Shown piece after piece: positions 1-8,765 of a stretch of 64,000 bases of DNA. Origin of the DNA: Palsa-948 sp964481195 (GTDB lineage: Bacteria > Bacteroidota > Bacteroidia > Palsa-948); NCBI GenBank assembly GCA_964481195.1, contig CAYZTB010000004.1, positions 1 to 64,000 of the forward strand, given 5' to 3'. Position 1 is the first letter of the stretch, and the number at the start of each line of letters is the position of its first letter. The notes under the pieces are model-generated. The model was not told the DNA's origin. It worked only from the letters and a program-made list of their open reading frames with translations, and did no database searches. A program made the position numbers and the translations under genes.

Positions 1-942
1 TATTTCTTTTTTTTTTTCGTATACTTTATTTGGCTCTTTTTTTTTTGTTGATTTAGGTATTAAATTTGAATAAGAAGTTTCAATTAAATTTGAAGAATCA
101 TAGCCTGCTATTTTACAGAACTTTGTATTTACATATTGAATAATATTGTTATTATCAGCAATTAAAATTCCCTCATTCATGTTTTCCACAATATTATCCC
201 ATTGATGCTTGGGAGAAAATTTTAGGAAATCAAACTTAGTAATAGCAATTAATGTCGAGGCAGAAAAGAAAATTACCAACGAAGAGGCTATGGGCATTGG
301 AGGAAAATCAAAATAGATGGGCAATATGATCTGATAGGCAACTCCCACGATAATAGGCGTGCTGGAGCCAAACAAAATTAACCGGGCACGAAAGTATTCT
401 ATCGATTTTTTATTTTTTATTTTATAGGTATAATTAGCAAGCAGCAAAATCATTAGCGTAGCATGAATGCCAATTAATACAAAGGCAGCAATACTGATTG
501 GATGAGAGGGAATAAACACCCAGCCCCAGTTCTCGGTATAATTAAAAATCATGTATTCAGATCCTGAGGCAAAAAACATTGAAAACAAAAAAGTAGGGAG
601 ATATAATGCAATTAGATGGTAATGTCGTTCTCTCCATCTTTCTTTATTTATTAATAAGAGTACAAAATGCAAGCCTACAGCACCTATAAAATTTGTTGAT
701 ATCGAAAACATATGGTACCACATAGCAGCAGCCTCTTTTGTGGCACAAATTTGCAACACCACTTCTTGCAGCCTCCACATAATTAGCGTAAGCAAAAAGA
801 ATAAAAATACCGTGCTTACAGAAGACCTCCTGACATAGAACAACACATAAATAAAAATGAATAAATTTATTAAGGCAGGAAATAGCGATAACCAAAAATA
901 TGGCCAACTTTCAAACGAAAAGTCGAAAAACTCTTCTCTCAT
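1..942 (-). CDS. Membrane sensor protein, 7TM-type N-terminus plus PAS domain (C-terminus cut by window edge)
   Basis: An open frame of 314 codons runs from an ATG at 942 to the window edge without a stop, so the C-terminus lies outside. Residues 12-235 hold about seven hydrophobic segments separated by short charged loops, as in the N-terminal 7TM module of Bacteroidota sensor kinases. A PAS domain begins near residue 248 (QWDNIVENMNEGILIADNNN). The expected missing part is a histidine kinase or similar output domain; this is inference. It is divergent from the response regulator at 1065, with about 120 bases between them, so the two may signal together. The start is chosen because it gives a short cytosolic or periplasmic tail before the first membrane segment. 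Confidence 0.75.
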   Translation of the reverse strand, partial: MREEFFDFSFESWPYFWLSLFPALINLFIFIYVLFYVRRSSVSTVFLFFLLTLIMWRLQEVVLQICATKEAAAMWYHMFSISTNFIGAVGLHFVLLLINKERWRERHYHLIALYLPTFLFSMFFASGSEYMIFNYTENWGWVFIPSHPISIAAFVLIGIHATLMILLLANYTYKIKNKKSIEYFRARLILFGSSTPIIVGVAYQIILPIYFDFPPMPIASSLVIFFSASTLIAITKFDFLKFSPKHQWDNIVENMNEGILIADNNNIIQYVNTKFCKIAGYDSSNLIETSYSNLIPKSTKKKEPNKVYEKKKEI

Positions 943-1064
943 AATTACCTTTAGTGAAAATTATATTAAGATAAATGTAGGTAGAATTAATACAATACGA
1001 ATACATTTGCGTCTTTCTTTTAAGTAACCTTTAATATCTTTTATACGTATTAGTAAATCGATTT

Positions 1065-1481
1065 ATGCTAATAAAAAAGCCCAAAAGTAAATATTCTACA
1101 GCAATGCTTATTGATGACAGTGAGATTGATAACTTTATCAATCTTAAGATGCTAGAGGGGTGTAATTTTGCAGAAAGAATTTATATACACACAAACGGGA
1201 AAGGGGCATTAGAGGTGTTTAAAAATATAGAAAGAACAGGCGAGCAGGACTATGCGTTATTTCCGGAAGTTATTTTTCTGGATCTAAACATGCCCATCAT
1301 GGATGGATTTCAATTTGCTGATGAGTTTGAAAAATTACCTGAATCATTAAAAATGAAAACTAAAATTGTAATTCTGACAACTTCTATTAATCCATCAGAT
1401 ATAGAACGTTCTAAAAAGTACGCTCAAATAATTAAGTTTGTAAATAAGCCGTTAACTCAAGCAGTGTTGAGCAGTATTTAA
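1065..1481 (+). CDS. Single-domain response regulator (REC only)
   Basis: The 138-residue protein is a complete receiver domain with no output domain. Acidic pocket residues D17 and D18 (IDDSE), phospho-acceptor D73 (FLDLNMPIMDG), T105/T106 (ILTTS) and K128 (FVNKPL) are all in the expected order. Such stand-alone receivers in Bacteroidota act in phosphorelays or by protein-protein contact. The gene diverges from the membrane sensor at 1-942, its most likely partner by position, though this is unproven. Its stop overlaps by four bases the stop of the convergent gene at 1478-2929. Confidence 0.88.
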   Translation: MLIKKPKSKYSTAMLIDDSEIDNFINLKMLEGCNFAERIYIHTNGKGALEVFKNIERTGEQDYALFPEVIFLDLNMPIMDGFQFADEFEKLPESLKMKTKIVILTTSINPSDIERSKKYAQIIKFVNKPLTQAVLSSI

Positions 1482-2929
1482 GCCAATACATTTGAATTTG
1501 TAATTGATTCCAGCAGACTTTCGTCTATCAGAATGCATTCTAATAATTGAATAGCACCATTATTTAGCTTCCTATATTTTTCCAGATTATTTGAAATTTT
1601 CATTTTCCTTATTCTCCCAGGAGGCAAATATGTAATTAACAGAAGTTTTGTAAGTAATCGAATTATATCAAATGGGAGGGAGTCATATTCTCTAGCTCTT
1701 CGTTGTATATTTTTTAGAAATGTTTTTGCTATGCCGGGTTTGTTATTTAACAATAAAGAAAGAGCAAGAAATAATTTAATTTCTAATTCTGCAAATGGAA
1801 AATGTTTTAGACTAACTTCATTTATCAGTTCATTTAATATAGCAGCAGTCTCCCCATATTTTTTAACTCCAAAAGAGGCAGCTGCCGAAAATTTCTTGTA
1901 ATTAATATAATTTGCAACATCTTCCTTGTATGGAGTATAGCTTTCGGATAATAAATTATATTCTTCATAAAGTTTTTCTACCTCACCAGATTCAATTAAA
2001 AGTTTAGATTTTTCTAATAAGAAGTGAGAAGGGAAGCAGCTAAAGTTGTTTAATAAAAATATATTTAATTTATGGTCAACTTGTTTATAGTAGGTTGTTG
2101 CATTTTTTTCTTGTTTTGTATATAAGCAGAATTGAAACCGCAGATAAGCCATTAACGTTTTCAGAAAACTATAACTTGCATCATGTTTGTGTGTAGCAAT
2201 TACTTTTTCTGTGACGGACAAATGCTCTTCTATAATTTTTTCATTTCCCTTTTTTGGCTTTCCGTCAATAAAAAGCAAGTATTCAATTATTAAAATGTTT
2301 TTATACACTTCCAGGCGGTGTGATTGATACAACTTTGCGTAGTTAATCATCTCCTGTTTAAGCATTTCCAATACTTCCAGCAGCGTGCTATCGGCCGACA
2401 TTTTATATTCGCCTAAGTACTTATTAAATTCCAGCAGAAGTTCTTTAGCTTTATCAATAGCCATGTTATACGCCAAGTGCTTATTATATTGCTGAGAATA
2501 TTCAAAATATTTAGGTGAGTGGCGGGATATTTTTTTTAATGCACTATATACTTCGGTAAGTGCATGAGGTATATCCAGCTTAATTAGTTCCTTCTCAATT
2601 TTTAAAAGTTGAGTCAGTGCCAGTTCTCGCGGAGTGTTATATAATAGATTAGGAATGTTTGCGACATTTTTTATAAGATCTATATTAGCCTCGGGAGCAT
2701 TGTGAGCAAAAAAATCTTGGATGCGGGCACTCAAACGAGACCTCAGCGCATAATACCCGGAGGCAGAGGTCTTAAGCTTAGATGAAATGGTTGACTCGTC
2801 TAAATCCGTAATCCTTAAATAATGCAGAAGCTCTACACATTTGTCGGCCTCGTTTTGTTTAAGCCAGAGGCTAATTGACTCAGTTTCTTTATTAGAAAGT
2901 TTTTGAACTACGTTTCTTAAATGCAACAT
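1478..2929 (-). CDS. Conserved all-helical hypothetical protein
   Basis: The 483-residue protein has no signal peptide and no membrane segment. It is almost entirely predicted helix, with repeated short hydrophobic and charged helices that suggest TPR-like or solenoid packing, and many K/E/L residues. I recognise no catalytic motif. Proteins of this size and look are common in Bacteroidota but have no established role that I can name. It is transcribed towards the response regulator and away from the T9SS gene at 3146. The ATG at 2929 follows an A/T-rich leader. Confidence 0.7.
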   Translation of the reverse strand: MLHLRNVVQKLSNKETESISLWLKQNEADKCVELLHYLRITDLDESTISSKLKTSASGYYALRSRLSARIQDFFAHNAPEANIDLIKNVANIPNLLYNTPRELALTQLLKIEKELIKLDIPHALTEVYSALKKISRHSPKYFEYSQQYNKHLAYNMAIDKAKELLLEFNKYLGEYKMSADSTLLEVLEMLKQEMINYAKLYQSHRLEVYKNILIIEYLLFIDGKPKKGNEKIIEEHLSVTEKVIATHKHDASYSFLKTLMAYLRFQFCLYTKQEKNATTYYKQVDHKLNIFLLNNFSCFPSHFLLEKSKLLIESGEVEKLYEEYNLLSESYTPYKEDVANYINYKKFSAAASFGVKKYGETAAILNELINEVSLKHFPFAELEIKLFLALSLLLNNKPGIAKTFLKNIQRRAREYDSLPFDIIRLLTKLLLITYLPPGRIRKMKISNNLEKYRKLNNGAIQLLECILIDESLLESITNSNVLA

Positions 2930-3120
2930 GATGTAAGAATCAGACTTAAAGGTATTGCTTTTTGATAAAAAGCTACAAAGTTTATTTTGTGTTTTGACCT
3001 ATTAAATACGCAAAAAGCCCAATTTCCTCTATGGGAAAATGAAAAACTACATTTTTGCCTAAAATCTTACTTAAGGCAGAAAGTAGGCAAATCGGTCTTC
3101 TTTTTTACAAACCTGTAGCT

Positions 3121-3128
3121 TATCTTTG
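3121..3128 (+). promoter_or_regulatory. Bacteroidota -7 promoter box
   Basis: TATCTTTG matches the TAnnTTTG -7 consensus of the Bacteroidota primary sigma factor and lies 17 bases before the ATG at 3146. The -33 element is weak: only a T-run sits at the expected distance. Confidence 0.5.
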
Positions 3129-3145
3129 AAGCATAAGAAAGAGAA

Positions 3146-4231
3146 ATGAATAACATAATCTCAAATAAATATCTTTTAACAGCTGCCTTTTTATTTTTTG
3201 GTTTAGTGCCTGTGTGGGCATCAACCAACACCCTGCTAATAAAAATAGCTTCTGCAACCTATTCGGATGAAATAGCAGTACGGTTTATGCCAGGCGCTAC
3301 TACAGGATTTGATGGTTGCTGCGATTCTTGGAAATTGTTTGCAGGAAATAATGCAGTGCCTCAGGTTTTTACTAAAACAGATATTGGAGATGAGCTAGCT
3401 ATTAATTCACTTCCTTCATTAACAAGCAACAACCTTGTAGATCTCTTTGTAAGAATAGGAGTAGCTGCTACGTATACAATCACTACTACTTTGGCAGATC
3501 CCTTTGCTCCGCTTACAATACTTACTTTAATAGATAATGCAACAGGGAGTACGTATGATTTAACATCGACAACGCCACATATCATTTCACTACCTGCCAT
3601 TGCCTTAGGTTCTGCTGCCCGATTTAGTGTTCAGTTCATTCCTCCTCCTACTATACTTCCTGTGGATTTAACTTACTTTACAGCAAGCGTAGAAAGTAAT
3701 AAGGTTTTAGTACGTTGGGCAACAGCTTCTGAATTTAATAACCATCATTTCTCTTTAGAAAAAGGAGTATCCTATAATGAGGTTAATGTTGCTGATGTAT
3801 ATTTTGAACAAATAAGTAGCATGCCAAGTATTGGAAATAGCAGCGTAGAAACAAGCTATGAATTTCTTGATCGATCAGAAATAATCAGGACTTGGAATAA
3901 AACAATTTATTACCGCTTAAAACAAGTTGATCACAATGGGCAGGAAAAATATTATGGCCCCATATCAGCTTCTTATTCTAAAGACAATTTACTAGATGTG
4001 ATTGTATATCCTACTATATCTACAGGCACTTTTTTTATAACAGGAAATTTAGAAAATGCATCTGTAAGCATTTGTAATCTAGCAGGGCAAAAAACACCTA
4101 TTTCATTTATTGAAGATAACAATGGGAGCGGCACTTATAAAGTGGATGTAAATAACTACATCAGTGGAATTTATTTCTTACATATTTCTTATCAATATCG
4201 TGAACAAGTACAAAAAATAATTATTAATTAA
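3146..4231 (+). CDS. Secreted protein with T9SS type A sorting domain
   Basis: The 361-residue protein begins with a signal peptide (hydrophobic residues 10-26). The mid part is beta-rich. Residues 170-280 look like the Fn3-like segment that often precedes sorting domains (LPVDLTYFTASVESNKVLVRW). The last 80 residues (from LDVIVYPTISTGTFFI to the end) match a T9SS type A C-terminal sorting domain, ending in a basic/hydrophobic strand (REQVQKIIIN). The protein is therefore expected to be exported by T9SS and held on, or released from, the cell surface. The N-terminal function is not recognisable. It forms an operon with the gene at 4242, ten bases downstream. Confidence 0.85.
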   Translation: MNNIISNKYLLTAAFLFFGLVPVWASTNTLLIKIASATYSDEIAVRFMPGATTGFDGCCDSWKLFAGNNAVPQVFTKTDIGDELAINSLPSLTSNNLVDLFVRIGVAATYTITTTLADPFAPLTILTLIDNATGSTYDLTSTTPHIISLPAIALGSAARFSVQFIPPPTILPVDLTYFTASVESNKVLVRWATASEFNNHHFSLEKGVSYNEVNVADVYFEQISSMPSIGNSSVETSYEFLDRSEIIRTWNKTIYYRLKQVDHNGQEKYYGPISASYSKDNLLDVIVYPTISTGTFFITGNLENASVSICNLAGQKTPISFIEDNNGSGTYKVDVNNYISGIYFLHISYQYREQVQKIIIN

Positions 4232-4241
4232 TACTAAGAAA

Positions 4242-4670
4242 ATGAAAAACTCTAAATACATACTATTATTTATTGTAGCAATAGCATTACAAATAAATAT
4301 GCAAGCTCAGAATTTATTAGTATCTATTAATGATGAAAATCTAATAGAAGATTCAGCAGCTAAAATATCTTCTCTTACTGCAACTGTAGATTCAGGCTCG
4401 GTTTATTTAAAGTGGACAGTATCAAACCAAAAAGAAGATGGAATGTATTTAGTTTTTAGTTCCTCCAATGGAGTAGATTATGAAAATATTGGTAATAAAA
4501 TTGGAGTAGGGGTGCCTATTTCAAATGACATAGCCTATTATTTTGTTGATTCGTCACCTGTTGGAGAAATAGTAAATTATAAATTAGTTCATATAGCTAA
4601 AAATAAAACATTCATCAACAGCGCTACCATAAAGGTAAAAAACAAGAAAGTATTTTTAGCTGCAAAGTAG
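4242..4670 (+). CDS. Small secreted hypothetical protein
   Basis: The 142-residue protein has a clear signal peptide (MKNSKYILLFIVAIALQINM, cleavage near AQA-Q). The mature part is a single beta-sandwich-like module (SVYLKWTVSNQKEDGMYLVF) similar in style to the Fn3-like region of the protein encoded just upstream, but it lacks a C-terminal sorting domain. It follows the T9SS cargo gene by ten bases and is probably co-transcribed with it. The function is unknown; a periplasmic or surface accessory role is a guess from context. Confidence 0.72.
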   Translation: MKNSKYILLFIVAIALQINMQAQNLLVSINDENLIEDSAAKISSLTATVDSGSVYLKWTVSNQKEDGMYLVFSSSNGVDYENIGNKIGVGVPISNDIAYYFVDSSPVGEIVNYKLVHIAKNKTFINSATIKVKNKKVFLAAK

Positions 4671-4812
4671 TGCTTCTTTAGTTTAAATATCCGAATAATA
4701 CATTCGTCTTTTTGATAGAAGAGGATATTCGCCAATCAAACTTCTAGGGAAAGCAGCTGGTTTAAAATAAAGCACTGTGATAAATAAATTCCATATATTC
4801 TAGACGTGTGTT

Positions 4813-4832
4813 GGTACATTATGTGCAACCCT
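4813..4832 (+). repeat. Left inverted flank of the hybrid kinase gene
   Basis: The 20 bases containing TTATGTGC read, as reverse complement, AGGGTTGCACATAATGTACC. This matches the sequence just after the kinase gene at 6458-6478 (AGGGcaGCACATAAcagcACC), so the gene is bracketed by imperfect inverted repeats. Confidence 0.55.
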
Positions 4833-4869
4833 AATAGACAACCACTACTAACGACAAAAGACAAATAAA

Positions 4870-6438
4870 ATGGAGACAACAGAACGAAATAAATCGGAAG
4901 AAAAATATAAACGAGTACTGGAATTAGCCCCAGACGGCATAGTCGTTATAGGTTCTGACCGAAAAATTCAGATAGTAAATGTGCAGACAGAAAAACTGTT
5001 TGGTTTTACGAGGGACGAAATGATTGGGAAAGAAGTGGGAATGCTCATGCCTGACCGTTTCCGTCATGACCACACCGAACATGAACGAAAATTCATTGAA
5101 AAACAAAAGCCCCGAGAAATGGGTATTGGAAAGGAATTATTTGGAAAACGAAAAGACGGAACCGAATTTCCTATTGAAATAAGTTTAAGCCCAATACAAT
5201 CTGGTGAAGAAGGTACGATTGTGTTAGCAACTATTCGTGATATAACTGAACGAAAAAAAATTGCTAAAGAATTGATAGAAGCAAAAAGCAAAGCTGAAAA
5301 TGCCGCAGAAATAGCAGAAAGTGCATTGAAATCCAAACAACAGTTTTTAGCGAACATGAGTCACGAAATTCGTACACCAATGACTGCCATTATTGGATTT
5401 ACAAAAGTGTTGATGAAAACAGATTTGTCATCAAAACAAAAAGAATATTTGCAAGCCATCAAAACAAGCGGAGATGCTTTACTAGTGCTTATCAATGACA
5501 TATTGGATTTAGAAAAAGTAGATGCTGGAAAAATAACATTTGAGAAAGTGCCATTCAAAATGGACTTATTTTTATCAAACATGTTTCATTTGTTTGAAAT
5601 AAAAATTCAGGAAAAGAATTTAGCGTTGGTTAAAGAATACGACAGCAAAATACCTGCGGTATTGGTTGGCGACTCCATTCGTTTACAACAAATATTTTTA
5701 AACCTCATGAGTAACGCCTTAAAGTTTACAACAAAGGGGAAAATTACAGTAAATGTTCGTTTGTTGAATGAAAATAACGAGAACGCAACTATTGAATTTT
5801 CAGTTACAGATACGGGGATAGGAATAGCAGAAGATAACATAGAAAATATTTTTGAAAGTTTTCAGCAAGCAACAAGCTCCACTTCGCGAATATTCGGGGG
5901 AACAGGATTAGGGCTTGCCATCGTTAAACAATTAGTGGAAAAACAAGGTGGAACTATTGGCATAAAAAGCAAAATAAATGAAGGCTCAACTTTTATTTTC
6001 ACTTTAAGTTTTCAAAAAACACAGTCAGAAATTGAATTAGAAAGTAAAGAGTTGGTATTAGACAATGAAATTAAAGACATAAAAGTATTGGTGGTTGAAG
6101 ACATTAAACTCAACCAATTATTGATAAAAGTAATTTTGGACGAATTCAAATTCAAATACGACATTGCTGACAACGGGAAAATAGCAATAGAAAAACTTCA
6201 AACTAATTTATACGATATTATTTTGATGGACTTGCAAATGCCAATAATGGATGGATTTGAAGCTACGGAACACATTCGTAAAAAAATGAACTCTAAAATC
6301 CCCATCATCGCTTTAACCGCAGATGTAACAACGATGGACTTGGCTAAATGTAATGCTATTGGCATGAATGATTATACCGCTAAACCTATTGACGAAAATA
6401 TATTGTACAAAAAGATAGTTAACATATTAAAAAACTAA
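4870..6438 (+). CDS. PAS hybrid sensor histidine kinase with C-terminal receiver
   Basis: The 522-residue protein is cytosolic. A PAS domain spans residues 15-128. The HisKA dimerisation helix carries H165 (ANMSHEIRTP). The HATPase domain spans about 265-382, with N box LMSNALKFT, G1 box DTGIGI and G2 box GGTGLGLA. A REC domain spans 403-522, with E410/D411, D454, T483 and K505. It senses an internal cue through PAS and feeds a phosphorelay; no output regulator is adjacent. It is flanked by inverted repeats at 4813 and 6458 and by low-coding DNA on both sides, which suggests it may have arrived as a cassette. All catalytic residues are present, so it should be active. Confidence 0.92.
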   Translation: METTERNKSEEKYKRVLELAPDGIVVIGSDRKIQIVNVQTEKLFGFTRDEMIGKEVGMLMPDRFRHDHTEHERKFIEKQKPREMGIGKELFGKRKDGTEFPIEISLSPIQSGEEGTIVLATIRDITERKKIAKELIEAKSKAENAAEIAESALKSKQQFLANMSHEIRTPMTAIIGFTKVLMKTDLSSKQKEYLQAIKTSGDALLVLINDILDLEKVDAGKITFEKVPFKMDLFLSNMFHLFEIKIQEKNLALVKEYDSKIPAVLVGDSIRLQQIFLNLMSNALKFTTKGKITVNVRLLNENNENATIEFSVTDTGIGIAEDNIENIFESFQQATSSTSRIFGGTGLGLAIVKQLVEKQGGTIGIKSKINEGSTFIFTLSFQKTQSEIELESKELVLDNEIKDIKVLVVEDIKLNQLLIKVILDEFKFKYDIADNGKIAIEKLQTNLYDIILMDLQMPIMDGFEATEHIRKKMNSKIPIIALTADVTTMDLAKCNAIGMNDYTAKPIDENILYKKIVNILKN

Positions 6439-6457
6439 TCTCGTGACACTTGAATAA

Positions 6458-6478
6458 AGGGCAGCACATAACAGCACC
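6458..6478 (+). repeat. Right inverted flank of the hybrid kinase gene
   Basis: This is the partner of 4813-4832 in inverted orientation, sharing GCACATAA and outer AGGG/ACC. The following 150 bases (to about 6640) are non-coding, contain GCGGGC and GCCGCC patches, and look like the variable tail of a recombination or cassette site. No attC-type consensus could be proven by eye. Confidence 0.5.
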
Positions 6479-6648
6479 TAAAAAAAATAGCGGGCGAAGT
6501 GCGAATACGAACATTGTGCAACTAATAAAGTTTGGTGCATATAGACAGTTTAGTGTTCCAAAGCCGCCACTTCCTTTAGCTGCAAACCGAACGATTCTAG
6601 TTTCACCAACACTTTTCACAGCGAATAAATGTAAACGATAGAATTAAT

Positions 6649-8523
6649 TTATTTACCATTAGCTGAAAAAGCAGCTAAAGCCTTTTCCAGATTTGATCTA
6701 ATGTTTTGATTTCCGGGATTTACAGTCAACGCTTTGTTATAATATTCTATTGCTTCTTTCATGTTCCCTTGATTGTGGTTTATAGCTCCTAAATTTCCCA
6801 ATGCATCCGAATTGTTAGGGCTATATTGTAGCACCTGCATAAAATATTTTTTTGCAACATCAAATTCATTTCTTTCAAAATGTATGACCCCCGCATTATT
6901 AGCTGCAGTAATATATTCGGGCGAGATTTCCAAAGCACGCTCATATACTTTTAATGCATTTTCTTTATCTCCTAAATTGTAATATGAAACACCAATATTG
7001 TAGAGCGCTTCTGTATTGTCCGGTAATATTTCAATAGCCTTCAAATAATATGGAATTGATTTTTTAAAATTTTCCATTCTCACTTTTGGGTCAGCACTAA
7101 ACTCCCCGTTTTCCCGATAGATAGAGCCTAGTGCACTTTGTGCGCGGGAGCTGTTGGGAGCTGCTTCTACCCCTGAAGCGAAAAGCGACAATTTGTTTTT
7201 CCAGTCTTTGTTTCGATCAAATGTTTTTAAAGAAAATAGCAGTAATATGATTCCAATGGTTCCAATTAAAACATTTTTTCCTAATTTATTTAGTAGAATA
7301 GGTACTGCCATGCAAAATGCTATGGAGGGAATGAATAAAAAACGTTCCCCTAAAGTAGAGCCAATCATAATAAAGATGTTTGATACTACCGACATAGTGA
7401 TAAAAAAATGCAGCACACAAAAAGCTAAAATGGAAAGGGTGGGATTTTTATTCTCCAGATTGCTATATCTTTTATACAAAACATATATCGAAAAAACACC
7501 TAGCGCTAAAAAAATTATAACAGTGCTAATTACTGCGAAGTTTGAAAAACCAACAATAGGAATTTGATTGAATGAGTAATCCCAAGAGAGTGGGTGTGGG
7601 AAGAATAACAACTGCAAGTATTTACCTAAAATTAATAGAGCAGTAGCAATTCGCTCCGATTCATTTGTTGCAGCTGCCAATGAATTGTTTAGCACACTCA
7701 TTTTTTCATCGAATGTTACAGCATCTAAAACAGAACTTCGAATAAGCATGTATAAAAGAAATACTCCTATGAATGAAAGTATGCCAACGCCCATTTTTTT
7801 TACGGGCATATCCTTGAATAGGTACAGCGCAAGTGGAATTACAGCCAAAAAAGTTACAGCCATTTCTTTTGATAATAAAGCAAAGAAGAAAAACAATAAT
7901 GAATAGAATAAATGTTTTTTGTTGCCTGCTGTGTAATATTTTATGGCATGAGTTAGAGACAAAACAAAAAATATAAAATTCAAAATATCATCACGGCCTT
8001 TAATATTAGCCACCGCTTCGGTATGAATCGGATGCGCAGCAAATAATAGTGCAGCCAAGAGCGTGAAGTAAGCAGGAAGCTGCGATTGATAGTTTGAAAA
8101 AAGTAACTCAAGTAGTTTATAAAGTAAAATGCAGGATAGTGCAAAAAACAAAATATTTATCAGGTGACCTGTATGCGGATTATTTCCAAAAAATTCTTTT
8201 TCAATTGCAAAAATGATTAGCACTACAGGTCGGTACGATTGATCGTTATGCCCCGTAAAACCATAAATGAAACTGTGGGTTAAAATACTTTTGATTCCAC
8301 CAAGCCCTTTTTGAACATCGTTGTTCTTCAGGTAAACCACATCATCGTCCAGCACGTAATCGTGATTAAGGGTGTTTGCATATAGCAAAAATGCAAAGGC
8401 AAAAATAATTATTGAATATATTCGGTTATTTTTGGAAGGAGAGAAAGGCAGTTTCCTGCCCTTTATTTTATCTTTAGGAAGGCGCTTATCTGTGCGAACT
8501 CCTTTAGAAGGGGAAGGCTTCAT
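6649..8523 (-). CDS. TMTC-like GT-C mannosyltransferase with C-terminal TPR repeats
   Basis: The 624-residue protein has about eleven membrane segments in residues 34-440. An acidic motif (YVLDDDVVY, D59-D61) sits in the first exposed loop, as in GT-C/PMT-type glycosyltransferases. From about residue 455 to the end there are four or more TPR units (ALYNIGVSYYNLGDKENALK; ALGNLGAINHNQGNMKEAIE). This order matches the TMTC/DUF1736-type O-mannosyltransferase family, which transfers sugars from polyprenyl donors. The start overlaps the atpC stop by four bases. Residues 2-32 are basic and repeat-derived in look (SPSKG ... FSPSK), so the true N-terminus may be shorter. The exact acceptor is unknown. 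Confidence 0.78.
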   Translation of the reverse strand: MKPSPSKGVRTDKRLPKDKIKGRKLPFSPSKNNRIYSIIIFAFAFLLYANTLNHDYVLDDDVVYLKNNDVQKGLGGIKSILTHSFIYGFTGHNDQSYRPVVLIIFAIEKEFFGNNPHTGHLINILFFALSCILLYKLLELLFSNYQSQLPAYFTLLAALLFAAHPIHTEAVANIKGRDDILNFIFFVLSLTHAIKYYTAGNKKHLFYSLLFFFFALLSKEMAVTFLAVIPLALYLFKDMPVKKMGVGILSFIGVFLLYMLIRSSVLDAVTFDEKMSVLNNSLAAATNESERIATALLILGKYLQLLFFPHPLSWDYSFNQIPIVGFSNFAVISTVIIFLALGVFSIYVLYKRYSNLENKNPTLSILAFCVLHFFITMSVVSNIFIMIGSTLGERFLFIPSIAFCMAVPILLNKLGKNVLIGTIGIILLLFSLKTFDRNKDWKNKLSLFASGVEAAPNSSRAQSALGSIYRENGEFSADPKVRMENFKKSIPYYLKAIEILPDNTEALYNIGVSYYNLGDKENALKVYERALEISPEYITAANNAGVIHFERNEFDVAKKYFMQVLQYSPNNSDALGNLGAINHNQGNMKEAIEYYNKALTVNPGNQNIRSNLEKALAAFSANGK

Positions 8524-8756
8524 TCAGCCAATACGATAATCTTATTTTTTAACACCTCAACGACTCCGCCTTTAATTGGGAAAGAGTGATTTTGTTTTTG
8601 TTCATCAGTCACTTTCACGATTCCCTTTTTTAGAGAGGAGATTAGCGGAGCATGATTTTTTAAAACTCCAAACGACCCAGCAGAACCAGGAAGCTTAACA
8701 GACTTAATTTCTCCGCTGAATAGTTTCTTGTCGGGGGTGATGATTTCTAATAGCAT
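8520..8756 (-). CDS. atpC: F1F0 ATP synthase epsilon subunit (beta-sandwich domain only)
   Basis: The 78-residue protein has the full N-terminal beta-sandwich of the epsilon subunit (LLEIITPDKKLFSGEI; GSFGVLKNHAPLISSLKKG; GGVVEVLKNKIIVLAE) and lacks the helical C-terminal domain, which is usual for Bacteroidota. It sits in the central stalk of ATP synthase and couples rotation to the rotor ring. It is separated from the rest of the atp genes: its upstream neighbour is homoserine dehydrogenase, not atpD. It overlaps the downstream TMTC-like gene by four bases, so the two are likely translated together. Confidence 0.9.
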   Translation of the reverse strand: MLLEIITPDKKLFSGEIKSVKLPGSAGSFGVLKNHAPLISSLKKGIVKVTDEQKQNHSFPIKGGVVEVLKNKIIVLAE

Positions 8757-8765
8757 AATATTTTT

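Noticed and set aside
6450..6641. Small frame after the hybrid kinase gene
   Set aside because: It lies in the repeat-like tail of the kinase cassette and shows no protein character.
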